Source: Terriglobia bacterium (GTDB lineage: Bacteria; Acidobacteriota; Terriglobia; Bryobacterales; Bryobacteraceae). Taken from it: a DNA stretch of 53,602 nt. The stretch covers positions 1-53,602 of the forward strand of contig JAJPHS010000070.1 in the NCBI GenBank assembly GCA_021325175.1, in the 5' to 3' direction. Position 1 is the first letter of the stretch, and each line of letters opens with the position of its first letter. The notes beneath the pieces are model-generated. The model was not told where the DNA came from. It ran no database searches and saw only the letters and a program-made list of their open reading frames with translations. This document shows, in pieces, positions 15,117 to 24,991 of this stretch. A program made the translations under genes and the position numbers.

Positions 15117-17849
15117 GTGACCGGCCCGAAATCGTTCCCGCGTCCCCAAAAACGCCGCGCGCCGTATTTGTGGATCGCGGCGGTGATTATCATCCTGCTG
15201 ATTTTCAGCCGCTCGATCTGCGGCGCCGTCATCGATTATTTCTGGTGGCGGGAGCTCGGCCAGGTGCCGGCGTGGCTGCTGATGTCGTTTTATCGATACG
15301 CGCCCGGCACGGCGGCGTGGATTATCGTGCTGGCGGTGCTGTGGATCGCGCACGCGCGCGGGGTGCGGTATGCCGGCGAATACCTGCGCGATCATCCTTT
15401 TTACTTCCGCGTCATCACGCTGGCGATCGCGCTGGTGGCGCTGATCATCGCGTTGTCCGCGACCGACGGCTGGACGGTGGCGCGCTACTTCGGCGGCCAT
15501 GGAATCGCGGTCGCAAACGAGTGGCGCGATCCGGTATTCGATGAGCCGCTGGGATTTTACTTTTTCGATCTGCCGTTTTACAGCATGCTGATCAATTTCG
15601 CCGCGGCCTGCGCGCTGGCCGGAGCGCTGGCGTATTATCTGGCCGCGCGCGGCTGGCAGATCCGCCGCGCATTTCCGGGCTTTACCACGCGCGCCGAGAT
15701 CGACTTGCGCGAGCTGCGCGTTCTGGGCCGGCTCGAATCGGGACTGTTGACGGCCATGACGGCCGTGTTTCTGCTCATGCTCGCGGTGGTGTTCTGGCTC
15801 GGCCGCTACGATCTGCTGCTGTCCAATCACGGCAATCTGATGGTCGGCATCGATTACGTTCAGCAAAAGCTCAGCCTGCCGCTGCAAACGATGAAGGCCG
15901 GAGCGGCGATCCTGGCCGCGCTGCTGGTTCTGCTGCGCCGCCGGAAGCTGGCGATGGCCTGCGCGATTGTGCTGGTGATCGATTGGACGGCGCCGGCGCT
16001 GGTCAACGGATTGTACGTTCGGCCCAATGAGCTGGTGCTCGAAAAACCGTATCTGGTGCGCCACATCGAAGCGACGCGCGCCGCCTATGGCATCGACCGC
16101 CGCGCGCGGGAGCTTCAATTCAACGCGCAGCCGGACGGCCGGATCGACTTTGCGAGCAATCGCGCGCTGCTCGGCAATGTGCGGCTGTGGGACTGGCGGG
16201 CTTTCCGCGATACCATGCAGCAGATCCAGCCGCTGCGCCCCTACACTTTCGCCGATATCGACGTGGACCGCTACCAGATCGACGGGCAACTGCGGCAGAC
16301 GCTGCTGGCCCCGCGCGAGCTGGATCTCAATTCGCTGGGCACCGCCGGGCAAAGCTGGATTAATTACAGCCTGACCTTCACGCACGGTTATGGCCTCGCT
16401 CTGGCCGAGGCCAACCGCATAACGGCCGAAGGACTTCCGGTGCTTCTGGTGAAGGATGCGCCGGTCCAGGTGCTCACGCCGAGCCTGAAGATCACGCGGC
16501 CGCAAATTTATTATGGCGAAACGTCACATGATCCGGTTTTTGTGCACACCGCGCAGCCGGAGTTCGATTATCCGTCCGCTACGGGCGAGGTGACCAATCA
16601 TTACGACGGCCACGGCGGATTTCCAATGTCCGCTTCGGGAATGCGCGGGATTGCCGCGCTCGCCCAGGGCGACTGGAACATTCTGCTGACCAATCAGCTT
16701 ACGCCCGACAGCCGGATGATGATCCGCCGCGGCGTAACGGAGCGCCTTTCCACGCTCGCCGAATTCATTCACTGGGATAGCGATCCGTACCTGGTGATCA
16801 CCGCCGCTGGGCGCCTGGTGTGGATGGTCGACGGCTACACAACGAGCGACGCCCATCCCTATTCGCGCGACGTTTCCCTCGACGGCATCGGCCACTTTAA
16901 TTACATCCGCAATTCGGTGAAGGCCACGCTCGACGCCTACGACGGCGATGTCCACATGTACATCTTCGATCCGGACGATCCGCTGATCGCGGCCTACGCG
17001 CGCCTGTTTCCCACGCTGTTCCAGCCCGCCTCGGAGATGCCGGCGGATCTGCGCGCGCACGCCCGCTCGCCGGAGATGTTGTTCCGCACTCAGGCCGAAA
17101 TTTACCGTACTTATCACATGCGCGATCCCGAGTCTTACTACAATCGCGCCGACATGTGGGATATCGCCAGCTTCACCACCTCGCAAGGCGCGCAGCCGGA
17201 AACCGTGCCGCCGACCTACATGATCGCCAAGGTGCCGGGCAGCGATCAGCCGGAATTTATGCTGACCATCCCCTTCACGCCGCGCGGCAAGCAAAATTTG
17301 ATCGCCATGATGCTGGCGCGCTGTGACGGTCCGCATCTGGGGGAGATCGTTTTTCTCGATCTGCCCAAGCAGCAGATCATTCCCGGCCCGATCCAGGTGG
17401 AGGCCATGATCAATCAGGACCAGACGATTTCCAAAGACCTGACGTTATGGAACCAGCAAGGCTCGCAGGTGCTGCGCAGCCAGATCTTGATTCTACCGAT
17501 CGACAACACGTTCCTGTATGTTGCGCCGATTTATCTGCAAGCCGCGCAGGCGCGCATGCCGCAGTTGAAAAAAATCGCGCTGGTGGTCGACAACACGCTG
17601 ATCTACGACGACACCTACGAGAAAGCGATCGCCGATCTGGAGGCTGTTCAGAAGGGGCAGGCGCAGCCACTGCGTCCTCCGGAGGCGGGAGCGGCGCAAA
17701 GCATCCCCGCGCCGGCAGCGCCGCCCAGCGATACGCGGATCACGGAAATCCGCCAGCACCTGGAGCGTTATCAGTCGCTCGCGGCGCAGGGCAAGTGGTC
17801 GGAGGCAGGAAAAGAATTAGAGGCGATCGAAGCGATCGTGAAGAAGTAA
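15117..17849 (+). CDS. UPF0182-family membrane protein
   Basis: This 910-residue protein matches the UPF0182 family, whose function is unknown. Seven hydrophobic segments lie in the first 300 residues (for example AAVIIILLIFSRSICGAVIDYFWWRELG and VITLAIALVALIIALSA). A large soluble domain, probably extracytoplasmic, follows, with family-type motifs (PQIYYGE, VWMVDGYTTSDAHPYS, NYIRNSVKATLDAYDGDVHMYIFD). The C-terminus has a helical tail with an Ala/Pro-rich linker. GTG 15117 is the start. Length is in the family's usual range (about 900-1000). Confidence 0.9.
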   Translation: MTGPKSFPRPQKRRAPYLWIAAVIIILLIFSRSICGAVIDYFWWRELGQVPAWLLMSFYRYAPGTAAWIIVLAVLWIAHARGVRYAGEYLRDHPFYFRVITLAIALVALIIALSATDGWTVARYFGGHGIAVANEWRDPVFDEPLGFYFFDLPFYSMLINFAAACALAGALAYYLAARGWQIRRAFPGFTTRAEIDLRELRVLGRLESGLLTAMTAVFLLMLAVVFWLGRYDLLLSNHGNLMVGIDYVQQKLSLPLQTMKAGAAILAALLVLLRRRKLAMACAIVLVIDWTAPALVNGLYVRPNELVLEKPYLVRHIEATRAAYGIDRRARELQFNAQPDGRIDFASNRALLGNVRLWDWRAFRDTMQQIQPLRPYTFADIDVDRYQIDGQLRQTLLAPRELDLNSLGTAGQSWINYSLTFTHGYGLALAEANRITAEGLPVLLVKDAPVQVLTPSLKITRPQIYYGETSHDPVFVHTAQPEFDYPSATGEVTNHYDGHGGFPMSASGMRGIAALAQGDWNILLTNQLTPDSRMMIRRGVTERLSTLAEFIHWDSDPYLVITAAGRLVWMVDGYTTSDAHPYSRDVSLDGIGHFNYIRNSVKATLDAYDGDVHMYIFDPDDPLIAAYARLFPTLFQPASEMPADLRAHARSPEMLFRTQAEIYRTYHMRDPESYYNRADMWDIASFTTSQGAQPETVPPTYMIAKVPGSDQPEFMLTIPFTPRGKQNLIAMMLARCDGPHLGEIVFLDLPKQQIIPGPIQVEAMINQDQTISKDLTLWNQQGSQVLRSQILILPIDNTFLYVAPIYLQAAQARMPQLKKIALVVDNTLIYDDTYEKAIADLEAVQKGQAQPLRPPEAGAAQSIPAPAAPPSDTRITEIRQHLERYQSLAAQGKWSEAGKELEAIEAIVKK

Positions 17850-18338
17850 GGCGTCAAATCGAAGATTTCATTCAAAGGAATCTCGATTGTGGGATTTTCC
17901 GTGCGCAGCGCGCCCTGATCGAACGTTCACGATTTCGCGATCCGTGCAAACCACCGCCCGCTTGCGCTGCGCGTCGAGAAGCTACAAATATCGCACGCCG
18001 AAGGCGATGTAATCCGCGACTTTTTTCATGATCCGGCTCATGCGGTCCTCGGGCGGGAGAACTTCGATGCACAAGAAAAGCGGCTGGGTCAGGATTTCTT
18101 CCGAAGGCTCCGGCCCCGCGACGACCAAAATATTGGGGATGCGATAATGGCGCTCGCCCAGGCGAACTCGCCATCCCATCAGAACGAAGATCCCCAGTTC
18201 GGCCTCGCGCGCGGCTCGATACAGCATCAGCCGCTTTTGAATCTTCCCGTGACCTTTTTCGCCCATGTTGCGATCGAGCACCTCCCCATCGAGGTATTCG
18301 CAGTCCGGATCATAGCTGGTCCGGAAGTAGTCTTCGAC
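17849..18338 (-). pseudogene. decayed Uma2 (DUF820) family nuclease-like gene
   Basis: The minus strand encodes Uma2-family sequence in pieces. VEDYFRTSYDPDCEYLDGEV (18338 downward) and the stretch to IAFGVRYL read in one frame, but the next codon is a TAG stop (17982-17984), where relatives usually carry Trp (VRYLW). After LLDAQRKRAVVCTDREIVNVRS the frame shifts by one base within GGG (about 17913-17915), after which GALRTENPTIEIPLNEIFDLTP follows. There is no start codon in frame before VED: a TGA precedes it. So the gene has three faults. The C-terminal codons run into the UPF0182 stop region. Uma2 proteins are PD-(D/E)XK-like; this copy cannot be functional as read. Confidence 0.75.
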
Positions 18339-19188
18339 CGATACCTTTCATCGCGCCGCGCCAGTGCTCGAATGGGTTTTCCCTCACCGCGCGCACCGCC
18401 TCGATCAGGCCGGGAACTTTCTTTCTTCTTGCCAGCAGCCGATCCATCAGCGTCAGGAATTCCGCCTCATCACCTTCAAGCCACGCCGGCGGGATCTGTT
18501 TGACCGCCTGATCTACCACTTCCTCCGGAAAATTCATCACGCGATCGAGCCACGGCTGAAAATCGTCGAGGCCGCGCACGTTTTGGTACACCATGGGACG
18601 GAAATACAAACCTTGCAGCGGCGAATCGGCGAATCGCCAGTGAGGACCCTCGAAAACATAGCCATGATCGATCATTTGCGCCACAAAACCCAACCGCCGC
18701 GGATGCGCGGCCGAGCCGGGGAGCCATTCTTTTAAGCGCGCGCGAAAGAAAATCGCCTGGCGCGTGTCGGCATTGCCCATCCACTTGTCGAAAACCAGCG
18801 CTCCCCGGAAATCGTACAGGTTTTGAATGTCGGCGAGCAGCGAATCGGGTAAAAAATCATAAACGGCGTGCTGCGCCGGATTGCCGGGAAAGCGCGAGCC
18901 GAAATGCCAGCCCGGTTCGATCGCCGCGCGCCGCGTGCCGAGCTGAAAATACGCCTCCGGGTTCTCCCGCAAAAAGTCGCTGGAAATGCGCACCAGAGCG
19001 CTTTCCGGCGCCGAAATTCCCAAATAGTTCAGAAACACCGACGCCAGCCACTCATTCACCAGAATGCGCCGGTGCTGCGGATTATTGCGAAATTTGACCA
19101 CGTAGAAGTTCCCGTCGGAAGCTTCCACCAGATGGGACTGCGCTCCGCCGCGCATCTTGCGGATCAGAAGGCGCGCATCGACCGGCAT
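18310..19188 (-). CDS. HipA_2-like kinase domain protein
   Basis: This 292-residue protein resembles the HipA_2/HipA-like kinase family. The ATP-binding start is KMRGGAQSHLVEASDGNFYVVKFRNNPQHRRILVNEWLAS, the catalytic region GALVFDKWMGNADTRQAIFFRARL, and the metal loop MIDHGYVFEGPHWRF. It ends NPFEHWRGAMKGIGRRLLPDQL; the part after NPFEHW overlaps the Uma2 relic and probably arose by deletion or read-through. HipA-like kinases are toxins of type II systems or solitary regulators; the gene at 19227 starts divergently but is not a clear antitoxin. The start is the ATG at 19188. Confidence 0.72.
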   Translation of the reverse strand: MPVDARLLIRKMRGGAQSHLVEASDGNFYVVKFRNNPQHRRILVNEWLASVFLNYLGISAPESALVRISSDFLRENPEAYFQLGTRRAAIEPGWHFGSRFPGNPAQHAVYDFLPDSLLADIQNLYDFRGALVFDKWMGNADTRQAIFFRARLKEWLPGSAAHPRRLGFVAQMIDHGYVFEGPHWRFADSPLQGLYFRPMVYQNVRGLDDFQPWLDRVMNFPEEVVDQAVKQIPPAWLEGDEAEFLTLMDRLLARRKKVPGLIEAVRAVRENPFEHWRGAMKGIGRRLLPDQL

Positions 19189-19226
19189 TGGCAAGGATAC
19201 AGCAACACAGGTACCTTAGAGATTAT

Positions 19227-19448
19227 ATGACTGAGGAAGAAAAACAAACCAGCGCCGCCCCGCGGCTCCCGATGAGCAAGGATGAGATCGCCTTGGAGCT
19301 GATGCGCTTTATCTCGGTGACCACCGGCGTCGGCAGAACGTCGTCCGGCGCGGGATTCGGCGGCAAGCCTCCGAAAACCCCGGACGAGCAGGTTGAGGCG
19401 TTGATTCAACTGTTTGAGCGGTGTCGCGCGGTGGTGGGAAAAGAATGA
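19227..19448 (+). CDS. 73-residue hypothetical protein
   Basis: The frame from ATG 19227 encodes MTEEEKQTSAAPRLPMSKDEIALELMRFISVTTGVGRTSSGAGFGGKPPKTPDEQVEALIQLFERCRAVVGKE. A helical N-terminal part, a Gly/Ser-rich middle and a helical C-terminus are visible. It starts 38 bases from the HipA_2-like gene, divergent. It is not recognisable as an antitoxin. An in-frame TTG start at 19188 would overlap the start codon of the opposite gene and is less likely. Confidence 0.6.
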   Translation: MTEEEKQTSAAPRLPMSKDEIALELMRFISVTTGVGRTSSGAGFGGKPPKTPDEQVEALIQLFERCRAVVGKE

Positions 19449-19453
19449 AACGA

Positions 19454-19485
19454 AACGGCCGGCCGCGCGATCCGGGCCGGCCGTT
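19454..19485. terminator. strong GC hairpin between convergent genes
   Basis: AACGGCCGGCC (19454-19464) pairs perfectly with GGCCGGCCGTT (19475-19485), with a 10-base loop. It lies between the convergent genes at 19227 and 19495. No long T-run follows on either strand, so it is a weak or factor-assisted bidirectional terminator. Confidence 0.55.
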
Positions 19486-19494
19486 CGCTTAAAA

Positions 19495-19896
19495 TTACTT
19501 CCGGCCTTTCTTCTTCGGAGCCGCTTTCCTGGCTGCCTTTTTTGGAGCGGCCTTGGCCGCTTTCCTGGGCGGAGCCTTTTTCGCGGCTTTCTTGGCAGGT
19601 GCTTTTTTCGCCATTGCTTTCTTGGCGGGAGCCTTCTTGGCGGGAGCTTTCTTGGCGGCCTTTTTCGCTGGAGCCTTCTTAGCCGCGGATGCCTTTGTCG
19701 CCGGCTTTTTCTCCGCCGGCGCTTTCTGTTCCGGCATCGCCGCCGCGGGTGCGGTTGCGGGCGCCGCCGGTACCTCGGTGACGGTCAATTCTTCTTCTTC
19801 CTCGTAGTCGCCCATGTCATCTTCTACATTCAACGTGGCGCCTTCCTCGAAATCGTCGAGATCGTCATCCTCGGCTGTGAATCGGTACTCTACCAT
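19495..19896 (-). CDS. bipolar histone-H1-like protein, acidic head and Lys/Ala tail
   Basis: This 133-residue protein has two opposed halves. Residues 1-40 are very acidic (EDDDLDDFEEG ... DDMGDYEEEEEL). Residues 60-133 are a Lys/Ala/Pro repeat (KKAPAKKA-type units) like the C-terminal tail of histone H1 and bacterial Hc1/AlgP-type proteins. It may bind DNA with the tail and use the head to regulate or interact. AGGAGG lies before ATG 19896. The repeats make the tail copy number prone to slippage, so length may vary between strains. No globular domain is visible. Confidence 0.75.
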   Translation of the reverse strand: MVEYRFTAEDDDLDDFEEGATLNVEDDMGDYEEEEELTVTEVPAAPATAPAAAMPEQKAPAEKKPATKASAAKKAPAKKAAKKAPAKKAPAKKAMAKKAPAKKAAKKAPPRKAAKAAPKKAARKAAPKKKGRK

Positions 19897-20040
19897 TCAG
19901 TCTGCCTCCTCGCAGGCGTAATCAAAAATTAGAATATTCGCCTTTGCGCGGGAAGGCAAGGAAAAAGTGTCCAAAGGCAAGTTCGCTCCAAACATTGTTT
20001 GCGCGAAATGGAGAGATTGAGTTTCGCCGCGGCGCTGGCG

Positions 20041-21690
20041 CTACTCTTCGCTGCCGGACGCGCTATGTGTCTGCGGCTTGCCGGACCCCTTGGCCACCGC
20101 TGTCGTCTTGCGATGCGCCGCTGTCCTGCGCCTGGCGGCCGTAGGCGCCGCTCCCGCCGGACGATCGCCCGGGTAGGAGACCGGCACCACCATCCACTCT
20201 CCCGCCTCAGGCAGCGTCTGATGATTCGCCGCGGTAAGCGATTCAGTCTGCACCTTGTACCTTTTTGCGACCGCGGCAAACGTCTCGCCTTCCTGTACCC
20301 GATGCAAGCGCCAAGAATCCCGCCGATTGGGAGGAATCACCGCAAATGCCGATTCGACCGCCGCCACCGTTCCCTTCGGAACATGCAGCGAATAGCCGGC
20401 CGGGGCGACCGACTTCAGCAGCGCCGGGTTGAGTTCCTTCAGCTCGCTGATCGGACGATCCACGGCATCGGCGATCAGCGCCAGATGAGTCGGCGTTTGC
20501 AGCTCGATCGTATCAAACTCCACCGGCCGGTCCACATCGATATCATCCAGACCGTAATCCTTGGCATTCTTCGCCATGATGGTCATGGCCAGGATCACCG
20601 GAACGTAATTGGCCGTTTCCTTGGGCAGAACATTGAGCCGGCGCAAGGTCCAGAAATCGGCGTAACCGGTTCTCATTACAGCGTGATCCACGCATGCCGG
20701 ACCGCAATCGTAGGCCGCCAGCGCCAGATACCAGTCGCCGAAATGATCGTAGAGATCGTGCAGGTGATGCGCGGCGGCCCGCGTGGCTTTTTCCGGGTCC
20801 ATGCGATCGTCGCTGGCCGGAGTCTGGTTCAAGCCGTACTGCTTGCCGCGGAATTTGGCAAACTGCCACATGCCGACGCACGATTTATTCGAAACCGCGT
20901 GCGGCAAAAATCCCGATTCGGCCTGCGCCACAAATATCAGTTCCTGCGGCAGGCCCTCCTCGGCGAGGATACGTTCGATCATTTCCTTGTAGCGGCCCTG
21001 GCGCCGCAATCCCGCTGCGACAATCTTTTTTCCACGCTCGCTTGAAAAGAAATGGATCGCGCCGATCACCGCGTCGCTTTCCTCCAGAGGTAACTGCGAG
21101 GTCGTAGCCTTGATCTGTTCGAGAACCTTATTCCGCAGGCTGGGGTCCACCGGGAAGGTCATTTCCAGAACGCGGTCGCGCGGGGCCTGATCGTAGGACA
21201 CCTGATCGTCCGGCTGGGATGCGGCGATCTCGTCCAGATCGTAGCGATAGATCGTTTCGGCCAGATCTTCCAAACGGCGCTCGATCGCCGGGCGATCGGG
21301 AGCGTTTTCAGGCTCGGCCAGCAGCAACTCGATGGCCTGATTGAATTCCCGGCGGGCATCCTTGAACCGGCCTTCCTCAAACGCCTGCTTCCCCGCCGCG
21401 AACCGGTCATTCGATCTCTTCAGCAGAAAATCCGAATCGCTGGGGTGCGGAATATCCGGAATCCCGCCGGTGATCGCGGGCATCTCATTAACAAATGGAT
21501 CCGCGCTCAGCCGCGGCGGCTCCGGAATCGTCTCTTCGTTGTTCACCGGAGGCTGCTGGCTTTGAGGCGGTGCGAAAAAGCTGCGGAACTGTTGAGGTCT
21601 GGGAGTGGTGAGCGCGCAACTGGTCAGTACAGCGGCACCAATCGCGATTGCCAGCCCGACCGGGACGCGGTAGTTTCCGGGGCGTCGCAT
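20041..21690 (-). CDS. MltD-type lytic transglycosylase with LysM, lipoprotein
   Basis: This 549-residue protein starts with a signal ending in a lipobox (AIGAAVLTSCA), so it should be lipid-anchored. A helical region of about 200 residues follows, then the SLT domain: GLPQELIFVAQAESGFLPHAVSN (catalytic Glu in AES), GMWQFAKFRGKQYGL, YLALAAYDCGP and ETANYVPVILAM. It ends with one clear LysM domain (HRVQEGETFAAVAKRYKVQTESLTAANH) and a basic low-complexity tail. It cleaves peptidoglycan between MurNAc and GlcNAc. In Gram-negative relatives MltD helps cell-wall remodelling. The gene stands alone, 144 bases before the histone-like gene. Confidence 0.85.
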   Translation of the reverse strand: MRRPGNYRVPVGLAIAIGAAVLTSCALTTPRPQQFRSFFAPPQSQQPPVNNEETIPEPPRLSADPFVNEMPAITGGIPDIPHPSDSDFLLKRSNDRFAAGKQAFEEGRFKDARREFNQAIELLLAEPENAPDRPAIERRLEDLAETIYRYDLDEIAASQPDDQVSYDQAPRDRVLEMTFPVDPSLRNKVLEQIKATTSQLPLEESDAVIGAIHFFSSERGKKIVAAGLRRQGRYKEMIERILAEEGLPQELIFVAQAESGFLPHAVSNKSCVGMWQFAKFRGKQYGLNQTPASDDRMDPEKATRAAAHHLHDLYDHFGDWYLALAAYDCGPACVDHAVMRTGYADFWTLRRLNVLPKETANYVPVILAMTIMAKNAKDYGLDDIDVDRPVEFDTIELQTPTHLALIADAVDRPISELKELNPALLKSVAPAGYSLHVPKGTVAAVESAFAVIPPNRRDSWRLHRVQEGETFAAVAKRYKVQTESLTAANHQTLPEAGEWMVVPVSYPGDRPAGAAPTAARRRTAAHRKTTAVAKGSGKPQTHSASGSEE

Positions 21691-21799
21691 CGTTCTTCGG
21701 ATGAGTGTATCAGATCCGTGACCGGCGGCGTCAACCGCCCCCGGGACCGGCGTCTTATCCTAAGATCGTCTTTATTCCCATGATTCAGTAGGAGATGGC

Positions 21800-22219
21800 A
21801 TGAAAAGCTACCGCCAGGAGCTGTGGTTTGAGATCCCCGCGCGCCGCGGATTTGTGAATATTACGCCGCAAATTGAATTGCTTCTCGCCCAATCGGGCAT
21901 TCGCGAGGGGCTGGCGCTGGTAAACGCGATGCACATCACCGCCTCCGTTTTCATCAATGACGATGAAAGGGGATTGCACCAGGATTTCGAAAAATGGTTG
22001 GAATCGCTTGCCCCGCATGAGCCCGTGTCGCAGTACCAGCACAATCGAACGGGCGAGGATAATGCCGACGCGCACCTGAAGCGTCAGGTGATGGGCCGCG
22101 AAGTGGTGGTCGCGATTACCAACGGCAAGCTGGACTTCGGCCCTTGGGAGCAGATTTTCTACGGCGAGTTTGACGGCCGCCGCCGGAAACGCGTATTAGT
22201 AAAAATAATCGGTGAATAA
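21800..22219 (+). CDS. YjbQ-family (UPF0047) protein
   Basis: This 139-residue protein is a member of the YjbQ (UPF0047) family. It shows [20 protein letters not shown], then [22 protein letters not shown] with the conserved His residues, and [28 protein letters not shown] at the end. Some YjbQ proteins show weak thiamine-phosphate synthase activity, but the cellular role is not settled. Length is normal (about 135-140). The ATG at 21800 has GGAG seven bases upstream. It converges with aceE, with a 19-base gap. Confidence 0.9.
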   Translation: MKSYRQELWFEIPARRGFVNITPQIELLLAQSGIREGLALVNAMHITASVFINDDERGLHQDFEKWLESLAPHEPVSQYQHNRTGEDNADAHLKRQVMGREVVVAITNGKLDFGPWEQIFYGEFDGRRRKRVLVKIIGE

Positions 22220-22238
22220 GGCGCTCGAACCGCGCCGT

Positions 22239-24917
22239 TTACAACCGGGATGGATCCCGCTTTTCCGGATGGAAGCCCAGTTCGGCGATCGCCACTTCCG
22301 CCCTTTTCGCTTGGATCGCGCCGCTCCGGGCCAACGCGGAAAGCGCCGCCTGAGCGATCGCCTCGGCGGAAATTTCGAAGAATCGCCGCAGATGCTCGCG
22401 ATTCTCACTGCGGCCGAACCCGTCGGTGCCAAGCGAAGTGAGCCGTCCCGGCAGCCACGGCGCGAGCTGATCCGGAACCATTTTCATGTAATCCGTTGCG
22501 GCGATGATCGGACCGTTGGCGCCCTTGAGCGCATCCACGATATACGGCGTCCGAGGCTGCTCGGAGGGGTGCAGGCGGTTCCATCGCTCGATGGCCAGCG
22601 CGTCGCGGCGAAGTTCGTTATAACTGGTCACGGACCAGACGTCGGCCGGAATCTGGTAGCGCTCGGCCAGGATCGTCTGTGCGCGCAGCGCTTCGTTCAG
22701 AATGGAACCGCTGCCGAACAACTGAACGGCGGCTTCACCCTCGGCCGCGGATCGATATTTATAGATTCCGCGCAGAATCCCCTCGCGAACGCCCTCCTGT
22801 TCGGGCATCGGCGGTTGAGCGTAATTCTCGTTGTAAATCGTAATGTAGTAGAAACGATCCTCGTTTTCCTGGTACATCCGCCGGATGCCGTCCTGAATAA
22901 TTACCGCAAGCTCATAAGCATACGCCGGATCGTAGATTGCGCAGGTCGGCACCGTGCTGGCGAGAATCGGGCTATGGCCGTCCTGGTGCTGTAATCCCTC
23001 GCCGAGCAGAGTGCTTCGCCCCGCCGTGGCGCCCATCAGAAAACCTTTGCCGCGAATATCGCCGAACGCCCAGCAAAGATCGCCCACGCGCTGGAAGCCA
23101 AACATCGAATAGAACGTGAAGAACGGGATCATCGGCACGCCGACGGTGGCGTATGCCGATCCGGCCGCTGTGAACGAGGCCATCGAACCCGCTTCCGTGA
23201 TCCCTTCCTCCAGGATCTGCCCGTTCTGCGCTTCTTTGTAGTAAAGGAGAACATTGGCGTCCACGGGCTTATAGCGCTGGCCCTGGCTGGCGTAAATGCC
23301 GTAATCCCGAAATAGGGACTCCATGCCGAATGTGCGGGCTTCGTCCGGAATGATCGGCACCACCAGCTTGCCCAGCTCGGGATGCTTCATCAGGTTTTTC
23401 AGAATTGCGACGAACGCCGATGTGGTCGAAGCTTCGCGCCCGCGCGAACCGGCGAGCGTGTCGTGGAACGTTTCTAATCCCGGGGCCGTAAGCTGGATCG
23501 GTTTGACGCGCCGCGCCGGAACATGCCCTCCCATTGCCTGCACGCGCTGCTTGATATAGGCAATTTCCGGCGAATCCTCGGGTGGGCGATAAAAGTCGAG
23601 ATGCTCGACGACCGCGTCGGCCAGCGGCAGCTCGAAGCGATCCCGCAGCTTCATCATGTCCGGCGCGCCGAGTTTTTTCGCCTGATGCGCCGTGTTGCGC
23701 CCTTCCGCCGCCTCGCCCAGGCCGTAGCCTTTCACGGTTTTTGCCAGAATGACCGTTGGCTGGCCCGTGGTCTCTACGGCGCGTTTGTAGGCGTTGAAAA
23801 CCTTCACCGGATCGTGGCCGCCACGGCGCAGCGCCCAGATCTCATCGTCGGTCATATTCTCCACCAGCTTGAGCAGCTCGGGATATTTGCCGAAAAATTC
23901 TTTGCGGATATAAGCGCCGTTCATGGCGCGGAAGGCTTGATATTCGCCATCCACGCATTCGTGCATCCGCTTGAGCAGAAGCCCGGTGGTGTCGCGCGCG
24001 AGCAACTCGTCCCAGCCGCCGCCCCAGATCACCTTCAGGACGTTCCACCCCGCTCCTCGAAATGCCGCCTCGAGCTCCTGAATAATATGACCGTTGCCGC
24101 GCACCGGACCGTCCAGGCGCTGAAGATTGCAGTTCACTACAAAAATCAGGTTGTCGAGCTTTTCGCGCGAGGCCAGCGTCAACGCCCCCAGCGATTCCGG
24201 CTCGTCGCACTCGCCGTCGCCCAGAAAGGCCCACACCTTTCGCGGAGAGCGCGGGATAATTTCGCGGTTCTCCAGATATTTGAGAAAGCGCGCCTGATAG
24301 ATCGCGCAGATCGGGCCCAGGCCCATCGATACCGTGGGAAATTGCCAGAAATCCGGCATCAACCAGGGATGCGGATAAGATGACAATCCCGGCTCGTCGC
24401 GCAGCTCATGCCGGAAATTTTCAAGATGTTTTTCCGTCAGCCGTCCTTCCAGGAAGGCGCGGGCGTATACGCCGGGCGAGGCGTGACCCTGGAAATAAAC
24501 GAAGTCGCCGGCCTGATCGCCATACGATCCGTGAAAGAAATGATTGAAGCCGACCTCGAACAGCGTCGCCGCCGACGCATACGTCGCCAGGTGACCACCG
24601 ATGTTGGCGTCATATTTATTGGCGCGCACCACCATGGCGGTCGCGTTCCAGCGGATCAGGCTTTTGATGCGGCGCTCTAAGGCGCGGTCGCCCGGATATG
24701 CAACCTCTTCCTCCGGCGGAATGGTGTTGATATATGGCGTGTTCCAGCGCAACGGGGGCTGCACGCCGAGATTGGCGGCGTGTTCCATCAACCGTTCGAG
24801 CAGGTAATTGGCCCGGTCAGGCCCAACCTCGTCGATCACCTGGTCGAGCGCTTCGACCCACTCGGAAGTTTCCTGTGGATCAAGATCGTCGGGAGCTTGA
24901 ACTTTGGCTTTCAGCAT
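22239..24917 (-). CDS. aceE: pyruvate dehydrogenase E1 component, homodimeric
   Basis: This 892-residue enzyme decarboxylates pyruvate with thiamine diphosphate and passes the acetyl group to E2 lipoyl groups. Matching landmarks include [16 protein letters not shown] near residue 70, [25 protein letters not shown], the thiamine-binding motif [46 protein letters not shown] and [25 protein letters not shown]. coli AceE is 887 residues. ATG 24917 ([14 protein letters not shown]) aligns with the family start; an upstream extension to 24986 is unsupported. No aceF or lpd is adjacent, so the other subunits are encoded elsewhere. It is divergent from larB. Confidence 0.95.
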   Translation of the reverse strand: MLKAKVQAPDDLDPQETSEWVEALDQVIDEVGPDRANYLLERLMEHAANLGVQPPLRWNTPYINTIPPEEEVAYPGDRALERRIKSLIRWNATAMVVRANKYDANIGGHLATYASAATLFEVGFNHFFHGSYGDQAGDFVYFQGHASPGVYARAFLEGRLTEKHLENFRHELRDEPGLSSYPHPWLMPDFWQFPTVSMGLGPICAIYQARFLKYLENREIIPRSPRKVWAFLGDGECDEPESLGALTLASREKLDNLIFVVNCNLQRLDGPVRGNGHIIQELEAAFRGAGWNVLKVIWGGGWDELLARDTTGLLLKRMHECVDGEYQAFRAMNGAYIRKEFFGKYPELLKLVENMTDDEIWALRRGGHDPVKVFNAYKRAVETTGQPTVILAKTVKGYGLGEAAEGRNTAHQAKKLGAPDMMKLRDRFELPLADAVVEHLDFYRPPEDSPEIAYIKQRVQAMGGHVPARRVKPIQLTAPGLETFHDTLAGSRGREASTTSAFVAILKNLMKHPELGKLVVPIIPDEARTFGMESLFRDYGIYASQGQRYKPVDANVLLYYKEAQNGQILEEGITEAGSMASFTAAGSAYATVGVPMIPFFTFYSMFGFQRVGDLCWAFGDIRGKGFLMGATAGRSTLLGEGLQHQDGHSPILASTVPTCAIYDPAYAYELAVIIQDGIRRMYQENEDRFYYITIYNENYAQPPMPEQEGVREGILRGIYKYRSAAEGEAAVQLFGSGSILNEALRAQTILAERYQIPADVWSVTSYNELRRDALAIERWNRLHPSEQPRTPYIVDALKGANGPIIAATDYMKMVPDQLAPWLPGRLTSLGTDGFGRSENREHLRRFFEISAEAIAQAALSALARSGAIQAKRAEVAIAELGFHPEKRDPSRL

Positions 24918-24991
24918 TGGGGGTAAACTCCAAGTTACCGCCATCGGGGGTGCGGGGCAACCGGTACGGGCCGCTGTTATCCTCAAACCGT

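Noticed and set aside
15009..16505. 498-residue minus-strand frame
   Set aside because: Shadow of the UPF0182 gene; rich in Arg, His and Gln with no hydrophobic pattern or domain.
19553..19807. 84-residue Ala/Gly/Phe-rich plus-strand frame
   Set aside because: It is the antisense of the Lys/Ala repeat tail; the hydrophobic look comes from the complement of AAG/GCC codons.
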